This document shows positions 27,338-35,262 of a DNA stretch of 64,000 nt, in pieces. A program made the position numbers and the translations under genes. Where the stretch lies: NCBI RefSeq assembly GCF_000981225.1, contig NZ_LAJC01000004.1, forward strand, positions 62,001 through 126,000, read 5' to 3'. Numbering within the stretch: position 1 is the stretch's first letter; each line of letters opens with the position of its first letter. The notes below the pieces were generated by a model. It saw nothing but the letters and a program-made list of their open reading frames with translations, was not told the DNA's origin and did not search any database. The stretch comes from Allosalinactinospora lopnorensis (GTDB taxonomy: Bacteria; Actinomycetota; Actinomycetes; Streptosporangiales; Streptosporangiaceae).

Positions 27338-28891
27338 AATCCCATCCCGGCGTGCGCGGGGAGCAGCAGCATCTCGGCATCGACCGAGACGGTCAGGGGG
27401 GACCATCCCCGCGTGCGCGGGGAGCAGGGCGGACGGGCCCCCCTTAGGCAGTCCCTCCCGGGACCATCCCCGCGTGCGCGGGGAGCAGTTCGCGCAGGAA
27501 GACGGGCGGCTGGAGCAGGCGGGACCATCCCCGCGTGCGCGGGGAGCAGCCAGCGTTGAGGCGCCGTAGCGAAGGTGGTTCGGGACCATCCCCGCGTGCG
27601 CGGGGAGCAGCGGTCGGCATCACGCAGGTGCGCCGCCAGGTGGGGACCATCCCCGCGTGCGCGGGGAGCAGTAATCCGGGTGGTCGGAGTAGACGGCGGC
27701 CATGGGACCATCCCCGCGTGCGCGGGGAGCAGCTCTACCCAGTTGTCACGGCTGCCGGGGGCCCGGGACCATCCCCGCGTGCGCGGGGAGCAGATTAGGT
27801 CTGTGAGGGTTTCCCCTCCCCCCTCGGGACCATCCCCGCGTGCGCGGGGAGCAGCCCTTCCCGGCGCCCTGGTCCTGCAGCATCACGGGACCATCCCCGC
27901 GTGCGCGGGGAGCAGTGGGGAGCGGCACCGGGTCACCCCCTCGGCTGGGGACCATCCCCGCGTGCGCGGGGAGCAGCGCAGGAGGCTGGCGTGCCTCCCG
28001 GTCCACTGGGGACCATCCCCGCGTGCGCGGGGAGCAGATCGCCGCATGGTTCGCCGACCAACACCCCGAGGGACCATCCCCGCGTGCGCGGGGAGCAGGG
28101 TTTCGGGGGGCGGGGGGTTGACCGTGTCCGGGGACCATCCCCGCGTGCGCGGGGAGCAGACCCTCGACGACAACCCCGGCCTACCCGACGGGGGACCATC
28201 CCCGCGTGCGCGGGGAGCAGGTCACCGCCATAGCGCAGGACCTCGGCCTGTCGGGACCATCCCCGCGTGCGCGGGGAGCAGGGCGCAAGTCCGCGCGCGA
28301 GCGGCTGAAGGTCGGGACCATCCCCGCGTGCGCGGGGAGCAGATTCGTCATCTGGCCCTGTGTCCTCTCTCTTCGGGACCATCCCCGCGTGCGCGGGGAG
28401 CAGTGCGCGGGTCAACCCCGAGCTCAGACAGCAGCGGGACCATCCCCGCGTGCGCGGGGAGCAGTCGGCGGGCTCACTGGGGATCGCGAAGTTGACGGGA
28501 CCATCCCCGCGTGCGCGGGGAGCAGACCCTCGACGACAACCCCGGCCTACCCGACGGGGGACCATCCCCGCGTGCGCGGGGAGCAGCGCTCGATCTCGCG
28601 CTGCCGCATGCGCGCCTCGGGACCATCCCCGCGTGCGCGGGGAGCAGCCGCCCCCGCTGCCGCGTTGGCCGCGGGACAGGGGACCATCCCCGCGTGCGCG
28701 GGGAGCAGGCGACCGCCTCAGCGATGGTCGCCCCGGGCCGGGGACCATCCCCGCGTGCGCGGGGAGCAGATCGCCGCATGGTTCGCCGACCAACACCCCG
28801 AGGGACCATCCCCGCGTGCGCGGGGAGCAGGGTTTCGGGGGGCGGGGGGTTGACCGTGTCCGGGGACCATCCCCGCGTGCGCGGGGAGCAG
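27338..28891 (-). CRISPR. Type I-E CRISPR array 1: 26 repeats, 25 spacers
   Basis: 29-base repeats recur every 61 bases with 32-base spacers. The repeat core is the hairpin CCCCGCGTGCGCGGGG. Read on the minus strand the repeat begins CTGCTCCCCGCG and ends GATGGTCCC, the usual type I-E sense, so crRNA is transcribed right to left. The first unit at 27338-27366 is degenerate in its first four bases and at position 12, marking the leader-distal end. The leader is therefore at 28892-28999, beside cas2. Spacers at 28038 and 28099 reappear in order at 28770 and 28831. The spacer at 28160 reappears at 28526. Confidence 0.98.
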
Positions 28892-28999
28892 ACTCCGTGA
28901 CCTGCACTTCTACCCCGGGACCAGGCCCATATTTACCACTTCCCGAAATTCGCGCATAACCCCACAAAACTCGCGAACCACGACTTCGCGCACCTTACT
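28892..28999 (-). promoter_or_regulatory. Leader of CRISPR array 1
   Basis: An AT-richer stretch between the last repeat and the cas2 stop, closely similar to 39698-39800 beside array 2. Next to the repeat it reads ACTCCGTGACCTGCACTTC on the plus strand. On the minus strand a TAAATA element in the middle is a candidate -10 box. Conservation in both copies supports a role in transcription and spacer acquisition. Confidence 0.8.
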
Positions 29000-29350
29000 T
29001 CACTTCCTTCCATAGCGACGGCGCTTGGCCGCCTTGCTCCAGCCTTTCTGCTTCGCTGTCGCTGCCTCCGGCCGCTGCTGGTACGGACGGTGGATGAGTG
29101 TCAATCCTTCATGGTCCACCGGAACCCATTTGTGTTCGAAGGTCTCGAAGGTGTACCCCTGCTCGTTGTTGGTGGTGTAGACGAGGAGAGCGCGGCCGTT
29201 GCCCGCGTACTCCCGCACCTCCGCCCACAGTGCCTCACGGATACGAGCCGAGGGATTACCGATGAACACTCCGGAGGAGATCTCCAGCAGCCACCGGGTG
29301 AGGAATCCGCGCAGCCCTGGCGGGCAGAGGGTGAGCACGATAACTGTCAC
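29000..29350 (-). CDS. cas2: Type I-E CRISPR-associated endoribonuclease Cas2
   Basis: A 116-residue Cas2e, partner of Cas1 in spacer integration. It starts MTVIVLTLCPPGLRGFLTRW, continues EISSGVFIGNPSARIREALW and VREYAGNGRALLVYTTNNEQ, and has a basic tail ending KRRRYGRK. These are hallmarks of the I-E subtype. GTG 29348-29350 overlaps the cas1 stop as GTGA. The stop is immediately beside the array 1 leader. A second, 5'-truncated copy of this gene lies at 39801-40101. Confidence 0.96.
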   Translation of the reverse strand: MTVIVLTLCPPGLRGFLTRWLLEISSGVFIGNPSARIREALWAEVREYAGNGRALLVYTTNNEQGYTFETFEHKWVPVDHEGLTLIHRPYQQRPEAATAKQKGWSKAAKRRRYGRK

Positions 29351-30318
29351 CAGATCACTTCCCAGGGGGCATCCGATTCGCCATCCGAACCGTAGTTCCG
29401 TCCTGATTCCAGGTCAGGGCCGCGGTCAGACCGCAGGCTCACCCGGTCTGCGGTGTCATCGACCAGGATGTCGGCCCCCTCGGGGAGCAGCAGCCACTTG
29501 ATGTCGCGGACACATTGCCCGAGCAGGCCCGTTTCGTTGATCCGATCCCGGATCGCCCGTCGGGTCCGCGACCCCACATCCTCCGGACTCTCCGCGGCGA
29601 CGTCGAAGGCCACCGGGATGCCGACGCTCGTCTTGTACAGGTCGGCGATATCCATGACGAACGAGAGATCGTGCCCGGAGTGCACGAACCCGAGGCCCGG
29701 GGTGCAGCCGAGTGCCGCGACCACCGCGTGCGCCACCCCGTACATGCACTGGGCCGCCGCGGTGATCCCCTGGTTGGGCGGGTCGCCGGCGGTAAAGTCA
29801 CCGGGAACGTACTGCCGGCCGCGCCAGGGGACCCCGGTGCGTGCCGACTCTTTCCGGTAGCACCGCTTGACCCGGTCGCCCTCCTTGCCAAGGATCTCCC
29901 GCCGGGTGCACCCGGACGGGTCCTCGTCCGGAAAGCGCAGCCTGTACATCGCACGGGCGACCTCCAGGCGCGTCTTTCGGTTCGCCCACGCTGTGGCCTG
30001 CGCCTCGACCAGAGCCGAGGACCGGGTCAGGGCGCGTCCCCCGGAGTAGTAGCGCACCCCGTGCTCCCCGACCCACACCACCCCCGCCCCGCTCTCCCCG
30101 AGCACGCTCATGGCCTGGTGGGTGACCCGGGTTCCCGGCCCCAGCAGGAGGGTGCCGATGGTCGCGGAGGGGATGTGCCTGATCCCTTCAGCGTCTTCGG
30201 CGGTGATCGCGTTGGCCTCCTGGTGGACGGTGCAGCGTTCCAGGTAGACGAAGGAGAGCCGGTCACCCACCCGGGTCAGTTCCCGTGGCGAGGAGGCTCC
30301 CCGCTTGCTGATGCTCAC
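29347..30318 (-). CDS. cas1: Type I-E CRISPR-associated integrase Cas1
   Basis: A 323-residue Cas1e that catalyses protospacer integration with Cas2. Visible features are RVGDRLSFVYLERCTVHQE, a VVWVGEHGVRYYSGG stretch, AQCMYGVAHAVVAALGCTPG, and GFVHSGHDLSFVMDIADLYK. The last contains the His and Asp metal ligands; the glutamate ligand is expected earlier near residue 140. GTG 30316-30318 overlaps the cas6 stop as GTGA. Length is normal for the subtype, with a C-terminal tail of about 40 acidic residues. Confidence 0.96.
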   Translation of the reverse strand: MSISKRGASSPRELTRVGDRLSFVYLERCTVHQEANAITAEDAEGIRHIPSATIGTLLLGPGTRVTHQAMSVLGESGAGVVWVGEHGVRYYSGGRALTRSSALVEAQATAWANRKTRLEVARAMYRLRFPDEDPSGCTRREILGKEGDRVKRCYRKESARTGVPWRGRQYVPGDFTAGDPPNQGITAAAQCMYGVAHAVVAALGCTPGLGFVHSGHDLSFVMDIADLYKTSVGIPVAFDVAAESPEDVGSRTRRAIRDRINETGLLGQCVRDIKWLLLPEGADILVDDTADRVSLRSDRGPDLESGRNYGSDGESDAPWEVIW

Positions 30319-31037
30319 CGCGGCTGTCCCTTCACCGGGGCGAGGGTCATCAGCCCGCAGCCGTACGCCTTGGCGCGGCCGAGCCCGCTGGTGAGGGTTC
30401 TGCGCAGGGCGTCGGGGTCGGTGACCTCCAGGCGGCCGTCAAAGGTCACGGTGTTCAGCCTGACCCTTCTCGAATCCCTGCTCCGGTTCCGTTCCCCTTT
30501 GCCGAACTCGATCCGGCGCTGGCCGTGCACAAGCAGCTCGTGTTCGTCGTCATCGCCCAGCTTGCGCCGCTCCTCCGGTTTGCGCAGCACCTGGAAGCCG
30601 GCCCCCTTCTGGCGCTCCAGCAGCCATCCCATCTGGTGGCGCCAGGTGACATGCGCGGTCACCTTGGTCGGCTCGCCCGCCTTGATGCGGATGTTGTGCA
30701 CGGGGTTCGCGGTGAGGCGGAAGGCCCACACCTCGCCCGCGGCCAGTTTGGCCAGGAACGGCGCGTACTCGTGGGCCTCCCAACCGCTGCCGGCCGTGGG
30801 CCAGCCGGCCTGCTCCACCAGGTGGGTGTAGTCGGGGCGGTCCGGGCTGACGACGTAGAGGAACATCTCGGCCTTCGCGTTGCGGTCTACCCGCCACAAC
30901 ACACGCGGGCCGCCGGTGTCGCCGGGAAGCGCCTTCGGGAAGCCGGCCATCACCGCTGCGTGCATGGCCTGTGGTGACGACAGCAGCTTGCGCGCCCCCA
31001 CGCGGGCGGTGTTGACGCGGAAGCGGGTGAGGTACAT
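30315..31037 (-). CDS. cas6e: Type I-E crRNA endonuclease Cas6e (Cse3/CasE)
   Basis: A 240-residue RAMP protein that cuts the repeat hairpin and stays bound to the crRNA 3' handle. It starts MYLTRFRVNTARVGARKLL with AMHAAVMAGFP, containing the conserved His. It ends with the glycine-rich loop SGLGRAKAYGCGLMTLAPV typical of Cas6e. Its ATG (31035-31037) shares one base with the cas5 stop (TGATG), so translation is coupled. Confidence 0.95.
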   Translation of the reverse strand: MYLTRFRVNTARVGARKLLSSPQAMHAAVMAGFPKALPGDTGGPRVLWRVDRNAKAEMFLYVVSPDRPDYTHLVEQAGWPTAGSGWEAHEYAPFLAKLAAGEVWAFRLTANPVHNIRIKAGEPTKVTAHVTWRHQMGWLLERQKGAGFQVLRKPEERRKLGDDDEHELLVHGQRRIEFGKGERNRSRDSRRVRLNTVTFDGRLEVTDPDALRRTLTSGLGRAKAYGCGLMTLAPVKGQPR

Positions 31038-31746
31038 CAGTCGCCTCTCATCAGGGGCATCGTCGGGTCGTGGTCGGGGAACCGCCTCGCCTTCGGGTTC
31101 GGCACCGCCACCCGGCCCGGCTTAACGCCGCGCAGCCTGTAGCGGCGGTGCAGGGGATCGAAGCTGAGCGGCACATCGCGCAGGCTGTCGGCGTCGGCGT
31201 CACCGGGTTCGGCGTCGACGAGGACGTCGAGTTCCACCTTCGGCTCCCTCCTGCGCCGGTACTGGTGCCTCTCGGACGCGTGCCACCCCACTTCCCGCTC
31301 GAAGACCCGCTTCAGGGTCCCTCGTAGACCCCGATATCGACCGGTCTGGACGGCGGGCAGGACCGCCTGCCCAGATACGGCAGGAACACCGGCCGCCGCA
31401 CCGCCCGGTGCAGTTCGCCGATCAGGTCGTCGTCGCCCTCCACCGCGGCGACGAACACCGCGTCGGCGAGGTAGAACCGGTGCGAGACCGGCATCGCGTC
31501 CTCGGTGTCGGCGTGGTGCGCGGTCTGGTAGTCGCGGATCCGCACGCCCTCCTGATCCACGCGCACCCCGAACCGCAGCTCGGCGAGGTCGGAGAGGTCG
31601 GCTGTGCGATCGCGCCCCTGCGCGGCGGCGAGCAGGCCGAGCACCCCGCTCTTGGTGGGCGCGTTCTCGGTGGTGCGCCGTGCGAAGCGGGCCGAGGAGC
31701 CCCATGCCTGCAGCGGGCCCGCCAGCAGCAGCGCCAGCACGCTCAC
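31037..31746 (-). pseudogene. cas5e: Type I-E Cascade subunit Cas5e (CasD), frameshifted
   Basis: A Cascade subunit that caps the 5' handle of crRNA. From GTG 31744-31746 the first frame reads LLLAGPLQAWGSSARFARRT and reaches PPSRPVDIGVYEG, then a TGA. The rest, TLKRVFEREVGWHASER to the basic C-terminus, is in the next frame. The shift falls at about 31314-31322 within a GGGACCC tract, and one extra base restores 236 residues. The start overlaps the cas7 stop as GTGA. An intact operon around it suggests a sequencing error or programmed slippage rather than old decay. As read, the protein is truncated. Confidence 0.88.
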
Positions 31747-32930
31747 TGCGACTCCACGCGTTCGGCCACCGCGGCGCCGACGCCTTCGACCAGCTTCTTC
31801 AGCGACACCGTCTCCCCCTCAACCGCCTCAAGGGGCCGGGTGCTGTCCCCGATCCGCAGCACCCATGTCTCTGTGCCTTCGTCCGCGCCGTAGGCTCCCT
31901 CGATCTCCGGAATGAACTTGGCGAGCCGGTCGCAGGCGGTGCGCAGGTAGCCGCTGTCCAGTTCCTCCGGGACGGGCTTCTCGAACGCTCCGACGAAGCT
32001 GATCGGACGCGCGGAGCGCAGCTTGACGATCACCGCCTCGGGCAGGGTGTGGTTGGCGAAGGTGTTGGCCTTCCCGGTGGGCATGGACTCCACGAAGCCC
32101 CGCAGGAACGCCTGCACGGCCCGGCGTATCGGTTCGGTGGTGTCCTCGCCCTCGCGGATCCCCTCGCCGAGGTTCCGGCGCAGTTGGTCCACGTCGAGGG
32201 CGGCGTAGCGGTACAACGTCGCCGAGTTGAACTCGACCGTGCCGATCATGCCGGCGCCCGGCTCGTCGTCCTCTTGGCGGTCGTCCACGGCGGTGTAGTA
32301 GTCGGCCTCGTTCTCCACCGCGTGCACGCTGATGGCGTGGGCCACCTGGGCCGCGGCGTCCACGTTAACGTCGGCCCCGTCGGCGACCATCCGGCCGAAC
32401 AGTGCGATGTCCACCGAGTGCCGGGTGTCGGCGGCGGCCCTGGCCCGCTTCTTGTTCTCCGCAACCTTGAAGAACTCCTTGATGTCGGCGCGGCCCTCCA
32501 CCGCCAGCTCGGCGAGGGCGTCGCGCTGGCGAGCGCTGAGGAACATCAGGTAGGCGGACTCGGGCGCGGCGGGGTCGTCGCTGTCCTCGTTCCTGCTCTT
32601 GCGTTTGGGCGGCTCGATCTTGGAGCCGGTGGCGGTCTTGACGGTCTCGGCGGCCAGGGCGAGCGCTTCGGTCTGCGGAATGGACTTGTCCAGCCCACGG
32701 ATCCTCTCGGCCACGAACTCGGCGACCCGCTTGGTGCGGGTGCCCAGGTCCTGGGGGTCGAGCAGGCCGTCGAAGGCCTTCCGGGTGGCGCGCTTCCACG
32801 CCTGGCTGGACACCCGGGAGCGGCGCGCCCCGCCGTAGACGGCGGTCTTCGGGGCGCCGGTGTCGTCGCGGTTCAGGTTGCTCGGCGGGACGGTCTGCAG
32901 GACGTGCAGGTCGAGGATGGTTCGGGTCAC
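31743..32930 (-). CDS. cas7e: Type I-E Cascade backbone subunit Cas7e (CasC/Cse4)
   Basis: A 395-residue RAMP protein forming the six-copy crRNA-binding backbone. It has LDLHVLQTVPPSNLNRDDTG at the N-terminus, AVYGGARRSRVSSQAWKRA, and a DIALFGRMVAD segment. The thumb-like GMIGTVEFNSATLYRYAALD precedes FANHTLPEAVIVKLRSARP. GTG 32928-32930 lies 12 bases after the cse2 stop. The length is slightly above the E. coli protein because of a charged insertion around residues 105-125. Confidence 0.96.
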   Translation of the reverse strand: MTRTILDLHVLQTVPPSNLNRDDTGAPKTAVYGGARRSRVSSQAWKRATRKAFDGLLDPQDLGTRTKRVAEFVAERIRGLDKSIPQTEALALAAETVKTATGSKIEPPKRKSRNEDSDDPAAPESAYLMFLSARQRDALAELAVEGRADIKEFFKVAENKKRARAAADTRHSVDIALFGRMVADGADVNVDAAAQVAHAISVHAVENEADYYTAVDDRQEDDEPGAGMIGTVEFNSATLYRYAALDVDQLRRNLGEGIREGEDTTEPIRRAVQAFLRGFVESMPTGKANTFANHTLPEAVIVKLRSARPISFVGAFEKPVPEELDSGYLRTACDRLAKFIPEIEGAYGADEGTETWVLRIGDSTRPLEAVEGETVSLKKLVEGVGAAVAERVESQ

Positions 32931-32942
32931 GGTGGTGTGTCC

Positions 32943-33617
32943 TTACTTGGTGTCGGTGGTGGCGGGCTCGTCGTCGGAGGCGGTAGCTGGGGGGCGGTAG
33001 GCGACGAATCCACGTCCCCACGAGCTACGGATCTTGCTCATACCGCCCGGCTGCTGCGCGGTGACGAGCTGGTCGGCGAGCAGGCCGTAGTCGAGCGGCA
33101 CCGCTTCGCGGCGCAGCAGCTGCACGATGCCGCGCAGCCGGTAGGCGAGGATGGCCGTGCTCGTCGCCTTCCCGGCCTGGACGAAGCGCTTGCGCAGCGA
33201 CTCGTCGATCTCGGCACCGGCCATGAGCTCGCGCATCGCCCAGCCGAGGTCGCGGTCGCGGCGCCGCCCGGCCTGCCACATCGGGCCCCGGTGCATGCGG
33301 TCCTCGCGGCGGGACTGCTGGTGCAGCGCGTACAGGGTCAGGGCGATGTGGACGGCGGTCTCGGCCTGCTCCTCCTGCTTCTCGGTGCATCCCGGAGAGA
33401 TGTAGTCCGTGAGGTCGCCCGTGAGACCCCACAGGTCAGGGGGGTCGCCGGGCAGCTTGCCCGCGCCGCCGCGCAGTTGCGCGAGCGTCGCGACGGCGCC
33501 GGGCTGATCGGCGAGATAGCCGCCCTGGAGCGAGCCGATCCGCTTGGCGACGGCCGCGCCGAGAGGAGTCAGGTCGGTGCGGCCTGAGGCTTCGGTGGTT
33601 GCGGTATCGGATGTCAT
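32943..33617 (-). CDS. cse2: Type I-E Cascade small subunit Cse2 (CasB/Cas11)
   Basis: A 224-residue helical small subunit that contacts target DNA. The Cse2 pattern includes ALYALHQQSRREDRMHRGP, GWAMRELMAGAEIDESLRKR and ILAYRLRGIVQLLRREAVP with DYGLLADQL. ATG 33615-33617 overlaps the cas8e stop as ATGA. The C-terminal 25 residues are acidic and low-complexity. Confidence 0.94.
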   Translation of the reverse strand: MTSDTATTEASGRTDLTPLGAAVAKRIGSLQGGYLADQPGAVATLAQLRGGAGKLPGDPPDLWGLTGDLTDYISPGCTEKQEEQAETAVHIALTLYALHQQSRREDRMHRGPMWQAGRRRDRDLGWAMRELMAGAEIDESLRKRFVQAGKATSTAILAYRLRGIVQLLRREAVPLDYGLLADQLVTAQQPGGMSKIRSSWGRGFVAYRPPATASDDEPATTDTK

Positions 33618-35262
33618 GCGGGCGCCTCCGCGGGCTGCTCGGTGGTCATGGACAGGGACTTGCGCAGGCTCCGGTAGAACCGGCGTTCGGCGTGCGCGGA
33701 GTTGAGCCACAGGTCCCCGGTGCCGGTGGCGACGAGCCGCCCGGTCCAGGCGGCCTCACCCGCCTGATCCACCAGTTCGGCTCCGATGCCGCGGATGATC
33801 CGCCCCGCGGTGTCCTGCCAGTGCGCGCGGTACTCTTCCGGGTCGGTATCTGGGGCGATATCGCGCAGCCACTTCCGGAACGGCCCGTCCAGCGCGCCGA
33901 ATCCCCGGTCGCGGGCGGAGTCGCGCGGGCCGGCGGCTTCGGCCCCGACGGCGTGGGCCAGGTCGGCGGCGAGTTGGCCCAAGACGGTGACGGCGCCCTC
34001 CGCGTCTTTCACCGCCTCGATGGCGGTGTTCCCCAGTTCGGTGTCGCGGTTGTGCAGCAGCACCACCGGCATCGCGATCCGGTCGTCCACCACCTCGTCG
34101 ATCACCGACTGCTGGGTTCCGTAGACCGCGCCGACCAGCCGGGTACGGATCAGGAAATTCTTCTCCAGCGGTCCCTCAGTGGTGAGCCGCGCGATCCATT
34201 CCAGGATGCCGGGCCGCACACCGCCGGCGGCGTCCTGGCGCTGGCCGGCCTCCCGGGCATAGCCCACGATGATCGACTCCAGACCCCGCCAGGCGCTGCG
34301 GGAGGGAATGTGTTCGCGCGGCAGGTACACCTTCGACAGGCCGTGCTTCTTCTCCTGGGCGGGGCTACGCCGCCACGCCGTCATCGGCTCGCGCTCGTGC
34401 ATGTTGCGCGGCGCCAGCGGATCGCCGTAGGCGAGCAGTACGCCGTACACGCCATTGGTGTCGTAGTGCAGGCGCAGCCGGCGGGTCTGCCAGGTGTAGA
34501 GGTCGCGAACACCGTAGGGACGGAATACGGATTCCTTCCCCTTGAGCGCCGCGGCCTTCGGCGGCTCGAACCGCCACGCCGGGCGGTCCTCCTCGCCGGC
34601 CTGGATGTCCTCCTGGGAGATGAGGTTCAGCAGCAGGGTTTCCCGCAGGCTGTTCCCCTCCACGAGCACTCCGCCGAGGTTGCCCGCCCAGCCGATCCCC
34701 TGCGGGTAGCCCTTGCCGCCCTTGACCCGACTGTCCCCCACCGCGCCCGACTTGATTCCGGAGGGGTCATAGGCGTGCGCGTGCACCACCCAGCGGGCCG
34801 CTTCGGCGAAGCGGAGACGGTCGACCCCGCGCGCCCGCATGGTGAAGAACGGCGTGCCGTTGGGCACGTCGGCGACGATGCGGTTCAGCGAGGAGATCTC
34901 GCCCTTGGCGGTGTGCAGGCCGGCGACCTGGAAGAACGGGGTTTCGGGGTGGAGCAGGTCGAACCGGTCGCGGTGCCGGTCCAGGTAGTCGGCGATCTCC
35001 TCGACCGGCAGCCCACCCTCCACAGTTCCTGCCACTGCTCGGGGTCCTGCGGCCCGTCGACCGCGTCGTGCAGGATCGCCAGCAGCAGCCGCAGCAGCGC
35101 GAACTCCTGGGTGGGAATGTCGCCGACGATGCGGCGCAATTCGGGGGCCTGCCGGAAGACCTCCCGCAGGGACAGCTCCGCCTCGGTGCCGTCCGACCGG
35201 AGGACCGGGATCCACGGTTGATCGGTCAGGTCGAACGACATGTCGGGGGGCTCATTGGGCAT
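33614..35262 (-). pseudogene. cas8e: Type I-E Cascade large subunit Cas8e (Cse1/CasA), frameshifted
   Basis: The PAM-recognising large subunit. From ATG 35260-35262 the first frame gives MSFDLTDQPWIPVL, LREVFRQAPELRRI and DPEQWQELW, then diverges. At about 35018-35023 (TGG followed by AGGGTGGG) one G appears lost. The family sequence resumes as EGGLPVEEIADYLDRHRDRF and runs through HPETPFFQVAGLHT and FEPPKAAALKGKESVFRPYG to 33614. One base restores about 549 residues, normal for Cse1. The start overlaps the cas3 end by 11 bases. A homopolymer indel in sequencing is plausible. Confidence 0.88.

Noticed and set aside
27575-28495. Long plus- and minus-strand frames with a repeating Arg/Pro/Gly peptide motif
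   Set aside because: They are translations of the 61-base CRISPR period. The repeat contains no stop in several frames, so the apparent repetitive proteins are artefacts. The same holds at 38261-39773.
31680-33587. A 635-codon plus-strand frame over cas7e and cse2
   Set aside because: Cas7e and Cse2 motifs on the minus strand are unambiguous, and the plus frame is low-complexity.
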